Assembly (NCBI GenBank): GCA_040954595.2
Contig: CM082593.2
Location: 2,356,001 to 2,420,000 of the forward strand
From: Balanoglossus misakiensis
Lineage: Eukaryota > Hemichordata
Length of the DNA stretch: 64,000 nt
Direction of reading: 5' to 3'
Shown here: piece by piece, positions 1-13,657 of the stretch
How the letters are laid out: every line of letters begins with the position of its first letter
Position numbering within the stretch: the stretch's first letter is position 1
Translations under genes and position numbers: made by a program
Notes under the pieces: model-generated
Told to the model about the DNA's origin: nothing
The model's database searches: none
The model's input: the letters and a program-made list of their open reading frames with translations, nothing else

Positions 1-2374
1 CATAAATGTTAAACTTTGACCCTCAAGAAGTACACTGAACCAAACACACTCATTTTCATTTCCTAACAAGTTTGATTTACATTCTACGCTGCAAGGTAAA
101 CTGTAGACATCTGTCGCTCTGTGACTGTTTCCGTGATTTTTTTTCTTCTTCTTTATAACGTACTCTACAAGACGAAAGTACATGCATTGATTGCATGTGC
201 CTGGCAACCATAAATCTTGTCTAACATTTGATGAATCTTAGATTTGGCTTTAGGATGTCAAATCAATAACTGATATCTCTGACCCACGCAAATCAATATC
301 CTGTGCAACCAAGATATTCAAGTCCATCAATTTTAATTCTCAATTGCCATTGACATTATGCCCCAAACCTTCACATATGACAAGGCAATCATAATGACTG
401 CATCATACCAAAGTTTAATGACTGTTCCCTACAGCCTTGAAGCAAGGCTGTATATTAAGACTTTGCAAAGTGCATAGTGTATTATAACAAACCATATTTT
501 TATCAAATCTGCATCGATTTGATGTTTTCTAGAATTTTCCTTGTACCTTCAGTGTAATATTTCTTGTGTTACTATTAATTGTTCGCATCAGCGACAGATA
601 TGTTGCATCACCTGAAGGAACCTACTTATACACACGTGTGTACCATTCGCTTTACTTTGTTGAGGTCAAAGTTCAAACAGAGTCCGGTAAAAATGGCAAC
701 ATGTGTGCGGTAAAACAGAATTACTATAATGTAACCATAGCGACAGCACCTCCTGGGAACTGAACTGCCATGTATAAGCATTAATCTACTGGCAGCATGT
801 GGCCACCTTTGATATTTGGATGCAGAAATTTCATTGCATGGTTTTATTATATTTCCATTAATTTCCATCAAGCCATTTTCTCTTTCCTGCAGAGAACAGC
901 AGGTTCTTATTATTGACAGAGAATAAATCACAGATCAGTCATATTGCCTCCAATTTCGATGAAAACACTCAGCATTAGTTCCTTGGAAACCTACTCTAAT
1001 ATTTCCACGAATTTTGAGATTTCTGTAGATCATAAAAATAAACTTTCAGAATGTACGATACATGAAGATAACAATTATATGGTATCTTCGTCAAAAATAC
1101 AAATATTTGCGAGGATGACATATGCAGACCAAACTTTAAATTATATTGAATTATGACGATCCCATATGGTCTCACACAAATTAAATTTATACTCCTTCCA
1201 TCAAACCCTGCCCCTGTTAACACGCAAAACATTCAAACATTACCTTGACGACCAGTACCAGGTAGAACACTGGTGATTTTTAAATTGAAATGTAGAAATG
1301 CAGCCAAGCTGTTTTCGTTGGTGACAAAAAAACCAAGCCATTGTCAATGACATAGTCCTTGTTGGACTAATAGATTAAGAAAACATTGCAGGAAACCATG
1401 GCATGTTTTCCTATCTAAGCCCAATCTAAAATGACTATAAAAACACTCATTAAATTTATTGTGATGATATTGGGCAATTGATCAATTGAAAAAAGTATTT
1501 TAATACCCTAACTTCAGGTTAATCAAGGGGATAAAAACATGCTCCCTGTATGTTCAACTGTGACAGGTGTGTATATGAGCAACCATCACACCTTTATAGT
1601 TTAGTTGCCACAAATGAATGTATGGTACTGTGGGGTGATACTGTTGGAACATCTGGGAATTTATGGTGATATGCAGATTAAAATATAAAAGGGTGCCACT
1701 AAACCGAGGAGAACTGCTCAGGGCGCACGCACGCACACAAACAAGGAAATACGATAACAGCAGGGAACGTAGGATAAGCTGCAAAAGAAGATAATAAAAT
1801 TACCTGTAGTGTTGGATAAAGAGGCTACCCCATGCTGATGTTATTCAATTACACTGCATGCGGAGGGGACAGATTAACGTTTCTTATACTCAACCAGTGT
1901 CTCTTTCATTTAATGGCTCAAAATGTGCCCTTTTTACAGACGCTATCAACTCATGTCTGCGCGTCTGCAGATGATTGAATCTTACAAGCCGCTAAATCAT
2001 GACATATCCCCGGTAACACGGTTATACCTGTATCTTTGACTTGCATGGAGTTCCAGCATTGACTTCAACAACTGATGTTTCCAGTGAAAAATGAAATGCT
2101 CGCATTTGTTTCTCACAAGAGTAATCCTTCATACTCGAGAAATTAAGCCTCCATTGTAAAAATGCTCTCTGTAGATGTACTTATGTATGTCGTATAAACT
2201 GCCATAATGTCTACAGACTCTGCTCCATCTTTTTACATGTTTGTTGAACACTCTTATTTGACATATGTCTAAGAAAAATAGGTTTAATATCTTAAATCGA
2301 TTTCCAAATGAGGCACGTTTTCAGAATTTAAGCTCAGACTACAGGTGTACATGTAAGACAACCCAAACGGTTAC

Positions 2375-2536
2375 CTATTCATAAGGTTTAATCAGTTTTG
2401 GCTGCCGGCAGCAAATGGATTGAACACCCTGATCACCACAAGTGAAACATAACCCTAAGCCTTCTATATGGTGTTTCATGTCATGAAATGGGATTTCACA
2501 GAGGCTTTTCTGATTGAACTTTATCGATAGCATCTG
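2375..2536 (-). other. Possible terminal exon, unknown protein
   Basis: On the minus strand a good pyrimidine-rich acceptor (TCCTCTTTCTGCAG) precedes an open frame that starts MLSIKFNQKSLCEIPF and ends CRQPKLIKPYE before TAG. It contains CFTCGDQG and a CC pair but matches no family I recognise. It does not join in phase to the candidate first exon near 3230. It may be chance. Confidence 0.15.
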
Positions 2537-3223
2537 CAGAAAGAGGACACAAATCCTCGTACAATTTGTCCAAGCAAGTGATTTAGATGTTCTGATCATG
2601 TTAAAGGTTATCGTCTTTCTAAATGTGTAATCACAAGTGAAGTTATCTGATCTTCATTTGTGTGTCTGTAAATTTCCTTTACATACATTCCGCATCCTGA
2701 AGAAGCTTTCCGTGCTGGGAATATCAAGAGAAGTCAAGATTGTGGAATATCGGGAGACAGCTTTATCAAAATTCATTGATATTTTGTGGACCAAATCAAA
2801 GTTATGAATATCAGGATGGAAGGAGACATATTTAAAGCCTAAACTTTAGGTTTTTCGCAGAAAGTTCCAGCTGTTACGATTTAGGACCTAATCCCCCCTT
2901 CTCTCTCTTTATCTCTCAAGGAATCCAAAAGCAACTCTTATCAAAAGAATTTCTGGACAGTTAGCAAAATAAATTGGAGACACTGCGATTGTTCAAGATT
3001 GCCCAAGGACCTTATCAACTCCAAAAGTATAAATGTAAGTATTATAGAAATTTTCATGTGCTACGTCATGGTTACACCAATCATGAAGTGAATAATATGA
3101 AATAGATAACATATAAAACATGAATTCAAATGTGAAATCTCCCGCGAGGTGAAGTACTTGTCTTTATCTAAAAGAATCTAAAAAAAATATATTCATTTAA
3201 AAAAATCATACAATGAAGAGATT

Positions 3224-3236
3224 ACCTTCTGTAGCC
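3224..3236 (-). other. Possible first coding exon (ATG plus donor)
   Basis: On the minus strand ATG GCT ACA GAA G (M-A-T-E plus one base) is followed directly by GTAATC, a usable splice donor, and the ATG has a purine at -3 and G at +4. This could be the first coding exon of a gene running leftwards. No matching second exon was identified in phase, so this is only a candidate. Confidence 0.15.
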
Positions 3237-6200
3237 ATGACGTTGACGAAACTACTTGAAGTTGAACTGAGCAGAAACAGAAAAGCACACAAAACTTATC
3301 AGACGTGGTTTACAGCTTGAGCAGTTGAGACTAGTGGAGAGCTTGGCAAACAGTTGGTCTGTTTAACACAGTCAGCTGCTTCACAGAATTTATTTCTGAA
3401 TGGAGCTGGGAACGTGTATGAGAACACGGGCCTTAACATCACCAAGTTAAGAGGAGAACAGGTCATGCGGAGCAAACCATTATTCCTAGCTCTCGAAATT
3501 CCCTCTAAGGGTATCAGACGAGAATGAGCCAATCCACTCTATGTGTAATACTGGTATAATATATATGGTATATCAGTCCACTCAGATGCATGGATTCAGA
3601 AAATTTGCATAGATGTACATCAAACTAATACATGGATGATTTGCATGAATCAATCTGATACATCACAGATGCTTGTGCATCATTAAAATATAGCAATAAC
3701 ATAAGGTTTCATATTCATGTTATGATATACATAATCACATGAATACAAAATACTGTGATTTTTTTCATGTGTGTTTTTAAAAGAATGCAACCATCAGACA
3801 CCCCTCTCCATCAACTTTGCCAAGTGAAATGGAACAGTCTTGTTGATCTGTATTGCGGTTGAGTACATTTCTCAAGAGGCAGCAGGGGTGACAGGTTAAA
3901 AGAATCCAATTTGCTTTCATTTAATCTGAAAAGCGAAAGTAAATCATACCTGACATGATAGTTTTATCAGAATGCAAATAATCACACATGGTCCCATAAC
4001 TGGAACGAAAAAAACTGGCTGTAATCTCCAGAATGATTATATTTGATGGCAGATGCCTTTTACTTTTTTTGTTTCCATCACGCAAAGACATTTTTTTCCA
4101 TCAGACTTGGTTTTCACGATCTGTTCGCAAGCAGTCTGCTCCATCCCTGCTGCGACACAGAGAAATTGGGACACAGCAGACGGATGGGTTTAATAGAATA
4201 TACAATATGATTCATGCACTTACAAATTGCGGTTTGGTCAATGGTGAGTGGATTGACTTAATGGAGTAGAGTGATGGATGTGTAAAAGGTTGGGTAGGTT
4301 GAAGTCCGGTAGGTGTGTACATAGGTAACCGCAAATGAACAGATGCAGTGTGTGGGCGAATGGGCAGTCTCTATGATATATGTGTATGCATGGTTAGATG
4401 AATGATGAATGGAAGGAAGGAAAGGATGAATGGAGAGATGGAGGGATGTGGGAACATTTCTTCAGTTTGTTTTGGAGCTATAAAGCTAATTCCCACACTT
4501 TCAAGCTCACAGGTTTTTTGTGATTATACTTAGCTTGGTTCAGACAGCAATGTGTAGATGTACATGTATAGTGTTTCATTTACGCTGCGATGTTAGGAGA
4601 TTATGCACAAGCCCCGCCCCTGTCTGTAACACACCCAGGGGGTATCTGAGTGGAACTGTATCACAGCCTTTGTATAAAGGTTGTCTGAAACCTCCTCTTA
4701 ATAATTCCACGTGTGCCTATAAGAGGCGATATATGCCCACGCCCCAACCTTTAAAATCACGCTTGAAGTCAAGCTTTTCAAATCTGGCATTTTGTGTTGT
4801 ACGTGAATTATTCAGCTAGAAAACTGATGACTGAGGGTGATAAGTGGGTGGGTTCCCCAAAGCCAACCAAGGCGGCTGTATTCAGTTTTCAAAGTTCACC
4901 CAATGACTTAACACTGGGGAATTAAGACTTTTAAAACTCTGAAATCCATAGAAACAGGTTGTCATTTTATTGTATGTTATTATACACATGTTAAAGTTAC
5001 TGTCATTGACACAGTGTCCATTTAATTATTCTGGCGGCATCCAAAATAAGAAAATGTACTTCATCATCACACAGACTCAAGGAAATGCATCATTTACAAC
5101 ATTGAAGGAGTTTCTTTAATTTCAGCGATCTAGTGAAAGAGGCATTTGAACAGAAAGATAAATTATCAGAGTAAAAAATCCCCCCTAATCTTTCTGTGTC
5201 CAATGAGAAATGCAAAGCTCATTTTCTGCCTGGACAAACACAAGTACGTTCCCAATCTTGAGCTCATTAAACATAATTACTTACCACTTTACCTTTCCTA
5301 TCCAGCGATATATTCTAATTTTAAAACCATCTACAGTCGCAGAATGGCACATCACTGTAATATGGTTTACATGATATATTGATCATGGTTGTACAGTTTG
5401 CTCCTGTGCAGAGATTGTTTTCGGTAAAGTCTGTAATAGAGGTCAAAAAGGCTTCCTATTTCATCCACTGCAAAATTCACCGTGAGTCGAGTTCAATACA
5501 TTTCACATGAAGTAAGATGATCTCAGCTAGAACACAGCTGTACAGAGACATGCAAGGAAAATTGGATGACTGGGGCCAGGGGACACGTATCGTAGAAAGT
5601 CTTAGAATACAAACCTTTCTCAATTGCAAATCTGAAATCCTATCCTCGTGATTTCATCTCTGTATCATTTGAAAACCAGCTGATACACTCCCACATCTAA
5701 TTCACACATATTTCAAGAGCCTGTCCACCTTTTTTACGCAAGTATATTGATTTCCAGTCACATCCAAGCCAAGTCACCACGACTGAACAACTATTTATAG
5801 AATCTTCAGTCTATAACCTCTTTCTGCATATTGGCGAGAGAGGTTGTTATTCCGCCCACTTTTTTCCCGTCTAATATTGCCCTTATTGGGTTATTGGCGT
5901 CAAAGTTTGAACTTTCATAATTTGATTATTCGCTCTGAGAACTGTGGTGTTACACTATGCTATTCTACAGTTGCAGGTGATATTTTATTCACTGACTTGC
6001 AAGTCTACTGTACAGGAAAGATTAATTTCAGAAAATCCCTGAGAAACTAACTCAAGATCAGTTAGTCCGAGTACGGACGTAGGGGTCATAACTCCCTAAA
6101 ATGAATCATCCTAATGAATTATTCCCTTGAAATCAACACAACTGATATTAACTGCAGGCAATGTTTATTTCCTATGACGCCATGAGGTTTTGCATTCTGT

Positions 6201-9200
6201 GACTCTATCAAGAAAGGTGTCAGCCAGACTTGTTAATCTTCCAATTTGCAGTGTAAATGACACACTGTAATGGTGATGAAGGGGATGGCCGCATCTCTGT
6301 GTTTGTCACAAACATGCAGAAATGTCCCAGAGTGTAAAATTCTAACAGAGCGAACTAAATCTTCTGTACATCCATAAGGTTAATGGTTAACTTAATAGGC
6401 GCACCTTCACTGATAAAATATCAACAAAGCTGTCAGTATCACCACTTTTTAAAAATCCACCTCACATACGGAATTTATTAATTTTTTTGTTCATTTTGAT
6501 ATTATAATGCAAACAAGCAACTTTTAAATGTTCACACTAACATATGGAATGATATGGACATGCACATGACAAGGTATATTTCAAAACAAGACAGTATTGT
6601 TTTATTTGCCTACATGAACTGAATAGAACACACATGAACGACTGAATATTTTAAAAAGGACAGTATTTTTATTCCGAGATCATTTAGTTTCCTTTTTAAC
6701 ACCCCCAGAGGATGTCCTTGAAACAGAGGTGTAGAAAGAAAGAGAGGTTTTGTTGAAGAAAGCTGTGATATGTATCAAGTGGACTGATGTGACATTTCGT
6801 AACGGCTCTTAATTGAGCTCCTTGTTATGTATTCCACAGCAAAAACGCTAAAACAGACACTCAGATCGCGCGGAAGACTTTCCCTCGTAAAAACCGAATC
6901 AACTATATTAGAGAGACGACAGGAGAGCAGTGATGAAAAGACAGATCTGTCAATTAGTCAGATGGTGGTGTACTTCAGTACGCAGGATGTTAAAAAGTCA
7001 GGCCATTCAGTCTATTAACAGTATGTACCGTCTGAGGTTTACGTGTTGGCCAGTGAAGTGACGTTATTTCATAGCGGAAACGTAACTTAGTGAGTGTAGA
7101 ATGTCATCGTATACACGTACATTCACAAATGAATTTTAAAGTGACTACTTTATGGCTGCTGGGACCAGCCAAAGATTGCCTACCACACCAGTGATTTCAC
7201 TAATTTGCTGATTTCAGTGTATCTATGGCAACCTCAGACAGGCAGTTCAATACATCAAGTGATGTCATATTTCGTAACTGTGTGCCCGGCAATCAATCTG
7301 AAGTGTGTTTGTGGGCGTAATTGAGAAACCATTAGTGATGGCAAGATAGCCAGTGGCTGTGTTTCAATTGATCAATTATTCAGTCGGAATAAATGTCAAT
7401 TGAATATGGGGCGATATGATTTTTTTAAAAGACTGTTTTAGTATTTTAAAGTGAAGAATTAAAGTGGGGTTTTTAACATGAAACAAACTGTTCTGATGTA
7501 AGCTCTTGTTCCAAAGGATCTATAATTGAAATCCTCATGAATTTAGACAGATCAGAATGAAATAATGAGAACATACACGTAAAGTTCAATTCAGCTTTGT
7601 ATTATTTATCATGTACTTTCCTGACTACAAGTATCAGGGGTCCAGAAGCTATAAGTTTAATTGCCCTCTGGCGGACACGATTTCTGGATTATTCGAAGTC
7701 GTGTGCAGTTTTAAAGACGTGACTAACGAATATAATGGGCAATGACTTTTTTTCTGATTTGCAATCAATTTGAGACTTGTAAGTCTTTGATTCAGCCTTG
7801 CAACCATATGTAAAATCCAAGTCTGTGTATCAATGGGAATTGTGGGAAATTTATTTTAGCAAATCACATGTTTCTGTTAAGACTAACAGAATACGTGGTC
7901 AAAGTTTTACCTGAATTTCATGTATTTCAGACCTGTATGAAATGCCATATTGCAGTAGCCAAGCAGTATAAATTAATCTTCTAATAACCATATAGAGGCA
8001 CATTTTTTCTGCATGACTACCCAAGTGAAATTCTGTGATTGGTTAGAACTCAACTTTCCAATGTAACTGTAGCTTAATTTGCATATTAATCATATTCCTT
8101 TAAAATATTCTGTTTTCTTGTATGTACCAGGTCTATTGACTCTGTCATAAATCTTGAATATTATTTCTCTGGGCAAACAATTCTTGATTAATGTAAATAT
8201 TAAAGCGTGACTTCCACGTGTGCAAATTTGATGAAATGCTAAGCAATCACTGAGTGTTTGAACATATTGAACAGTCACTGAGAAATTAAATATTTTGCAA
8301 AAATGGCAATTTCCTGATTGTTCAATGTAAGTGAAACCTTGAAATCACAGGTCACTGGAAAAAAATGCTGCTTCGTGAGGCAGTAGCATGAAAAAATATT
8401 TGTATATCTCAAATGAGACATGAAATTGCCTTTCGCTCATATCTGGAGAACTTTGAAATCAATGTCAGCTCTAAGAATGAAGACATACATGTTTTTTGTG
8501 TCTGATCTTTTTTCAGATGACGAATTCCTTGTGTTACTAAACACACATTGACTGAATCTGTCCATGGTTGGGTAATTGCACAAAGAAGAGTGTCTGATGT
8601 CACGCCTGTACATCACCCCGTATCTGACAAACATAGCCAGTCAATATTCGTATATCCTGTATCATAACGAAAGTACATGCACCAGGTATACATGTCAGAT
8701 TGAAACACAATTCCAGCTATAGTGAAACATGGATGGAGTAGGTGAGTGTCATTTATCTGCTAATGGCTTTTATCTGCTTCACAATTACAGACACTGTATA
8801 TTCAACAGAAATCATGTACATGTAAAGTTATACAGCCATGTATAGGTGGGTGCTGTGTGTGTGATATCTGAGACAAGGCAATACATCACATGGCCATCAT
8901 ATAAGTGATAGGTGATATTCCTTTAATCATCGTGTTTGTCACTGGCACAGGTGATTGTGAAGTCAAGAGCAATGTTATGTATTGTAGTAAAAGAAAGCTT
9001 TCTCACAGCCCCTTCTTTGCTACAAGTGTGTCCTCTAAGGCCATATGACGAGTCACAGACTCAACAAACTCACTGGTGACTCAAGAAAATTATCCACATT
9101 ACATGCAAAGTGTAGGGCTATAGTTTTAAGAGCTTTAAGTTAATTTGAGTACATTTAGAAATACTCAAATTGACCTTAATCTTTTAAAAACTATGTTTGT

Positions 9201-9743
9201 TTAGAGGGCACACTGGTTGCTATGCTGGTCTGATTCTCTGCTGTGCACACAGCCACTCAAAGAAGTACACGTAGTACGTACAGCGTGCACTGATTTCCCA
9301 TGATCCTCTGCTGTACCTCTGGTGACCCTTCTCTGTGAATAACCAGCTTTGCTGACTCAGCAAACATCGAGCTTCTCAGGGCAAACAATCAATCAGAGGA
9401 TAAAAAGTTGGCGTAGAAAGAAGGGCTGTGAGAGAGCTAGTAGTATCATGAGTTAAAGAGAAGCTTGAGATATACAGTCCTCGACGAAAACTGCCTGTGG
9501 ATAAATGTTAAGAAGATAAAGAAACGTACATGATGTATGTACATGAGTGTACGTGTCAAAATGATTAACCCCTCAAAGCACTCAACGAAGTTTTCAGCTT
9601 CAGTGTCGTTTTCAGTGTCAACGAGTTGTCACTTCTCTAAATACCATGAAATGGGGAACAGTTTGTTTGAAGAAAAATGATTATTTCGCGGAATTGTGAA
9701 TGAAATGCTCCCACAAACGTCAACAAGCTTGACGATCAGAAAA

Positions 9744-10163
9744 GTGGGCGTGGTCTAAATACTGGTAGATTCGTTGGTAGAAATTCGTGGGGTACAAAAC
9801 CCGGGGATCAGGACGATCACACGGGTCAGAAATCATTCATCAAGCGTAACGGACGTTGAGACACCGGTTGGATCACTTGGGCGTCGCGTAGCAACAGATT
9901 TCGCTCCCTCCATACGAGACTCGGACCAGTCCGTCGTCTGCTCAAACTTCATACAGTCTCTGCTCCGATCGATCGTAAATCATGGATTATTTGCGATGAA
10001 CATTCATTTCTCTGAGAAACGGCCGAAAGCTGTGTACTTACAGTTGGAAGGAAAAGCATTATACTTTACCTTGCTTTCTTGTAGTAACCATGATAGCAGA
10101 ATTCGTATTCCTTTCCGTCGTGACCTTGGCGTTAACAAACTTTCAAAGGTCATAAAGTTTTAA
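9744..10163 (+). other. CpG-richer stretch with open frame, possible promoter or first exon
   Basis: This interval is richer in CG dinucleotides than the DNA to its left and contains GTGGGCGTGG (9744-9753), a consensus-like EGR/KLF zinc-finger site. A 129-codon frame is open from 9774 to 10163, but it lacks an early ATG, starting on TTG, and the translation is low in recognisable structure. I read it as possible promoter or 5' exon sequence of an unidentified gene, not as a protein gene. Confidence 0.2.
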
Positions 10164-10484
10164 AACAACATCGTGAATGAATGTGGCATCAAAACTTGGT
10201 AAACTGACCTCGTGTAAAACGCGTTTTCATTCTCGAGATTCTCATTTAACCGATATATGACATACGATCACAAAGTTCATAAAGACAACAATATTCGATG
10301 TACCACCGTCGCGTCCGAGTCGTCGAGTCTTGTATATTGCAGAAATCTACATGATCTTCTTAATCTTGCAAACTTTACATCTGCCGTTGGTGGCGCCATA
10401 TCACCTCGTCTTACTTTACTGAAATTTGTTTAAAAAATTTGGTTGGAAAATTGTGATTGTCTCATTTCAGTTTGATTTAAGAAA

Positions 10485-11735
10485 CTATCCCTTTATAAGT
10501 TCTTTGTTGCCATAGTAGATAAATCGGCATATTTCTCCGAAAGCGCTCTTGAGAAGTTTAATATTTTCGGGAGTATAGTTAATTTCTTTGTCTCTGTTTT
10601 CTGGACTGAGGTAAAAGTTTCTTATGAAGGTATGTATGGTGTAATGGCCCTCCCACCATCTGTAATGACCAACGAATATCTGCCAACAGTCGTTCCAGTT
10701 TGGTTTCACGAGGGAATCCTCCTCGATGTGTATTAGCTCTGGGTACTGGATAGCCAGGGCGTTCGGGTAGAGAATGGAATCACAGTTCCAACTCCGTCTT
10801 GTGTAGAATCGATATCCCCGGTAATACCACTTCAAGAACTTGGAATCCTTGTTGGCGATGATGATTCCGTTGTTCAGTCGGGTCTCACTTTCTCTGCCCA
10901 TGACGAAGTTGTAATGACGCAGTGGTTCCAACGACTTGACGACGATAACGTCATTGTCCATGTAGACTCCACCATGCTGCAAAAGAATTTCCAGTCTCGC
11001 CATGTCAGATTTGTGCTGAATTTTGGACTTTTTAAAATCATGGCCGAAATTGCTGCGGGGCTGGTCTCTGTGTAGAACCTGAAGAGTTGGGATTGTCCTG
11101 AGGGCTTCGTCCCAATACTTGCCCACTGGTTCGCTATCCGTGTGGAACATGATTTTGTCGGCCCGCATTATTTTGTAGGCGCTCAGCAAAGACACCAGGT
11201 GGTCGAAACGGAAGGGCTGTTGGCCGAACCACACGTAATGAGCGATATTGGGAACAACTGCAAAATTGTGTCTTTGCGCAGTGAACGTTTTCAGCTTTTC
11301 ATAGGACACTTTCCTGCAAAAAGGCAAAACGTCTTCTTTTTTGGAAATGTTGAATTCATGGCCTTGGTGCAGTAACTGTTTCACAGAGCGAATGCAGTCG
11401 AGAGATATTTTATTACCATTCGTTGCTGAAGCTTTTGGTAAAATTCTGTTTTCAAAATAAGTCTCTGAAAGATTCTTTTTCCGAGTTGTGTTCTCCAAAT
11501 AAGTCATCAACAAACCGACCTTCGTTGATGATGCGAGTTTGAAGGGTTCCGAGTATTGATCAGCGCCATATGGTATCCATGGTGATGCAGCAAACGTTTG
11601 CTTCTCTTTTTCTTCATACTGCTCGCGACTGCCCGAAAAAGACTTGAAAGCATGGAAAATGTGAAAAAGTACGACAAGTGAACATGTCAGGAGAAGAACG
11701 GCTGTGAGGCGTCTCCAAACATACTTGCGATGCAT
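10485..11735 (-). CDS. Type II membrane glycosyltransferase, DXD family (GT32/A4GALT-like)
   Basis: This single-exon frame encodes 416 aa. Residues 1-9 are basic and cytosolic-like, and about 10-30 form a hydrophobic signal anchor (TAVLLLTCSLVVLFHIF), so the protein is predicted to be Golgi type II. The catalytic half starts near PNIAHYVWFG (162-171), the usual entry of the sugar-binding DXD family. It continues through HKSDMARLEILLQHGG (241-256) to YMDNDV, whose D-N-D (260-262) is the expected metal/nucleotide-sugar binding triad. Further conserved-looking pieces are NNGIIIANKDSKFLKW and the aromatic-rich C-terminal third. The fold and motifs match the Gly_transf_sug/GT32 group that includes alpha-1,4-galactosyltransferase and many uncharacterised invertebrate proteins. 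Donor and acceptor cannot be read from sequence. An upstream acceptor (TTGCTTACTTGCAG, exon start 11827) suggests a non-coding 5' exon. Confidence 0.85.
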   Translation of the reverse strand: MHRKYVWRRLTAVLLLTCSLVVLFHIFHAFKSFSGSREQYEEKEKQTFAASPWIPYGADQYSEPFKLASSTKVGLLMTYLENTTRKKNLSETYFENRILPKASATNGNKISLDCIRSVKQLLHQGHEFNISKKEDVLPFCRKVSYEKLKTFTAQRHNFAVVPNIAHYVWFGQQPFRFDHLVSLLSAYKIMRADKIMFHTDSEPVGKYWDEALRTIPTLQVLHRDQPRSNFGHDFKKSKIQHKSDMARLEILLQHGGVYMDNDVIVVKSLEPLRHYNFVMGRESETRLNNGIIIANKDSKFLKWYYRGYRFYTRRSWNCDSILYPNALAIQYPELIHIEEDSLVKPNWNDCWQIFVGHYRWWEGHYTIHTFIRNFYLSPENRDKEINYTPENIKLLKSAFGEICRFIYYGNKELIKG

Positions 11736-11827
11736 TGTTACTCCAAATACAAGTGATGTTTCGCGCAGTGTTAATCTCGAGGTCCGTTCGTGTGTAGCTA
11801 TATACTTTCACAGCATCGTGGAGTTTC
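11736..11827 (-). other. Probable 5' UTR of the GT32-like gene
   Basis: On the minus strand the acceptor TTGCTTACTTGCAG ends at 11828, so an exon would start at 11827 and run into the ATG at 11735. It holds a tiny upstream ORF (ATG CTG TGA, about 18 bases into the exon). This is inferred from splice consensus only. Confidence 0.4.
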
Positions 11828-11865
11828 CTGCAAGTAAGCAAAATCTCAGAGACGTAAAAACTCAT

Positions 11866-13290
11866 GCCATAACCAATATTTAAGGCATATCTTGTATGTT
11901 TTCCCGATCGTTATTACAAAGTTTACATTCCCATGGAAAGTTGAATGACCATGTACAAACGTGGATACTAGCAAAATCGATCGCCTAAATTGTGGTCTTC
12001 TGACTACAGTTTCGGAAAATGTGTGCATATAACAGCACGTCGACCATTTGCCGTTGTTGGCGCTCCTCGTAATTTTCTGATTCGACTGTATTCGCCAATT
12101 TCTCGTGTGAAAAGGATCACAAATAGCCTAGGCAACCACACTTGTTTCATCGGGCAGAAATGGTCATATGTGATGGTTCATCCATTTAATCTTTACGGCA
12201 AATGTCAGATTTTATCGTTGTAGCAAAACGCCTGGCCATGCATGATTCATGCTTAAATCTGTATGACAAATTACAGTGAAGTGGTATACATGTACTTACT
12301 ATCACATAACTGGTACAAGCACGCGATGATCTACGTACATTTAATACGTGCCGATAAATGTAGTGTATGTAATCTTGGTAAAAGTAACGAAATTTCGCGA
12401 GAAAACAGAAAAGCAGACAAATACCTACCTTATCCCGTTTTCAATATACGCCACTCTCTTGCAAAGAAGAGCCTTTTGCCATACAGCATTGGTACAGCAC
12501 TGTTTGTAATAGGATTTGCACCAGCTGTGGGATTTCAATATATTTTCACTACGTTGTGACATATTGTGGCGTTGCTATGTACTCTATCCCCAACAATTAT
12601 GGGATGTCTCAAGTGGGATGGTTTACTTACTTTTCCCGCAGCCCACCAGAGAAAAAACGTCTTAGTGAACTGATTGATGAAAATGTTTTTGACCAGTTAT
12701 GTATTTCTGAAGTATATAAAAACTCTTCGTAGTTGAGAGCACCATTAAAGTTCTAAGCATTATAAAAATCCGAATCGACGACAGAAACGTGCAAGATATC
12801 TTTGTATATATTAAAAGTTGTTTGTTCAAATCAATGTAATTTCAAAAAGTGAAAACCACAAGACTAGTGAGATTTTAACGCGACTGCACCATTCTGCTGT
12901 TGTGATAGCGCCCTCTCAAGCTGAGTTTTGAAATATCTCCCATGGAAAGTTGGGATCTAGCCAACCAACGATTTTAAAGGGATGGCCACTCGAAAAAAGT
13001 GCTTATATGTCTCTTGCTACTGTTCGTACTTGCAAGTTTCAGTTTCAAAGATGGTCACTCCAAAGGGACCGTCCGTGGGAATAGCCCTATGAATAGTCAA
13101 GAAAGTTTGGTATTTTATTACACTTTCTTTGTATCTAATTTTTCTGGAAGGTGTGTCGCCATGCTGTATTATAACCCTCAAAACCACACATTCAGCAATA
13201 ATAAGTACACGATAGAAGGACCACACTGAGTTCATGTTGTTTTACTGTCTGGGCGAGACGTTCCAACTCATTAATATTCAACAAAATAAT
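11866..13290. other. Intergenic DNA
   Basis: This lies between the minus-strand glycosyltransferase and the plus-strand MARCHF1/8 gene, so the two genes are divergent. Open frames here (up to 98 codons at 12263-12559) show no family signature. It probably holds upstream regulatory DNA for both genes. Confidence 0.4.
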
Positions 13291-13296
13291 GATCTG

Positions 13297-13304
13297 TGAC
13301 GTCA
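13297..13304. promoter_or_regulatory. CRE palindrome TGACGTCA
   Basis: A perfect cAMP-response element palindrome lies about 350 bases upstream of the MARCHF1/8 start codon in a locally CpG-containing stretch. CREB/ATF binding is inferred from the motif alone. Confidence 0.4.
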
Positions 13305-13542
13305 CCAGATAACCACAAAACAGTCGGTTCGGAGAAACGGGCGAGTAATATTTATCTTTGGCTCGCGCAGGATCGTTCACATTCACGGAAACAGTGACTC
13401 GTGGCCATCTTCACCAAGAGGTGTTAAAATCTACTGAAGGCCTGGCATTTTCTGTCTTCATTGTATATTTCGTGCTTGGTTTCATTGGTACGGCGGTGGC
13501 GATTGGATCCTGTACATTATTCATTTACATGTAGAGAAAAAC

Positions 13543-13599
13543 ATGGCGGCGAAATATACATCGGTCTTGTGCGATCAACGTGTGTGCTACAATATGTAA
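13543..13599 (+). other. Possible uORF in the MARCHF1/8 leader
   Basis: ATGGCGGCG at 13543 sits in an ACATGGCGGC context, which resembles a YY1 site at a transcription start. It opens an 18-codon reading frame that ends in ATG-TAA (13594-13599). If the leader is unspliced to the CDS at 13658, this would be an upstream ORF. If the acceptor at 13656 is used instead, it belongs to promoter or intron DNA. Confidence 0.3.
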
Positions 13600-13657
13600 A
13601 CTCCAACGCTCCCTTATAGTTCATTTTGCAAAATTTCACTGTAACCAGTTTCTCAGT

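Larger units (their letters stand above)
1..9700. other. Non-coding or intronic DNA, no recognised gene
   Basis: About 9.7 kb of AT-rich sequence with only short open frames that show no recognisable protein motif. Two exon-like pieces on the minus strand are listed separately (around 3224-3236 and 2375-2536). Together they might mean that this stretch is the intron-rich body of a minus-strand gene continuing off the left edge, but I could not chain them in frame. I see no transposon ORF, tRNA or satellite here. Words such as TACATGTA recur, as they do through the rest of the window. Confidence 0.5.

Noticed and set aside
9774-10163. 129-codon plus-strand open frame
   Set aside because: It starts on TTG with no early ATG, shows no recognisable motif and lies in a CpG-rich stretch where long frames arise by chance. 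Kept only as possible promoter or leader DNA.
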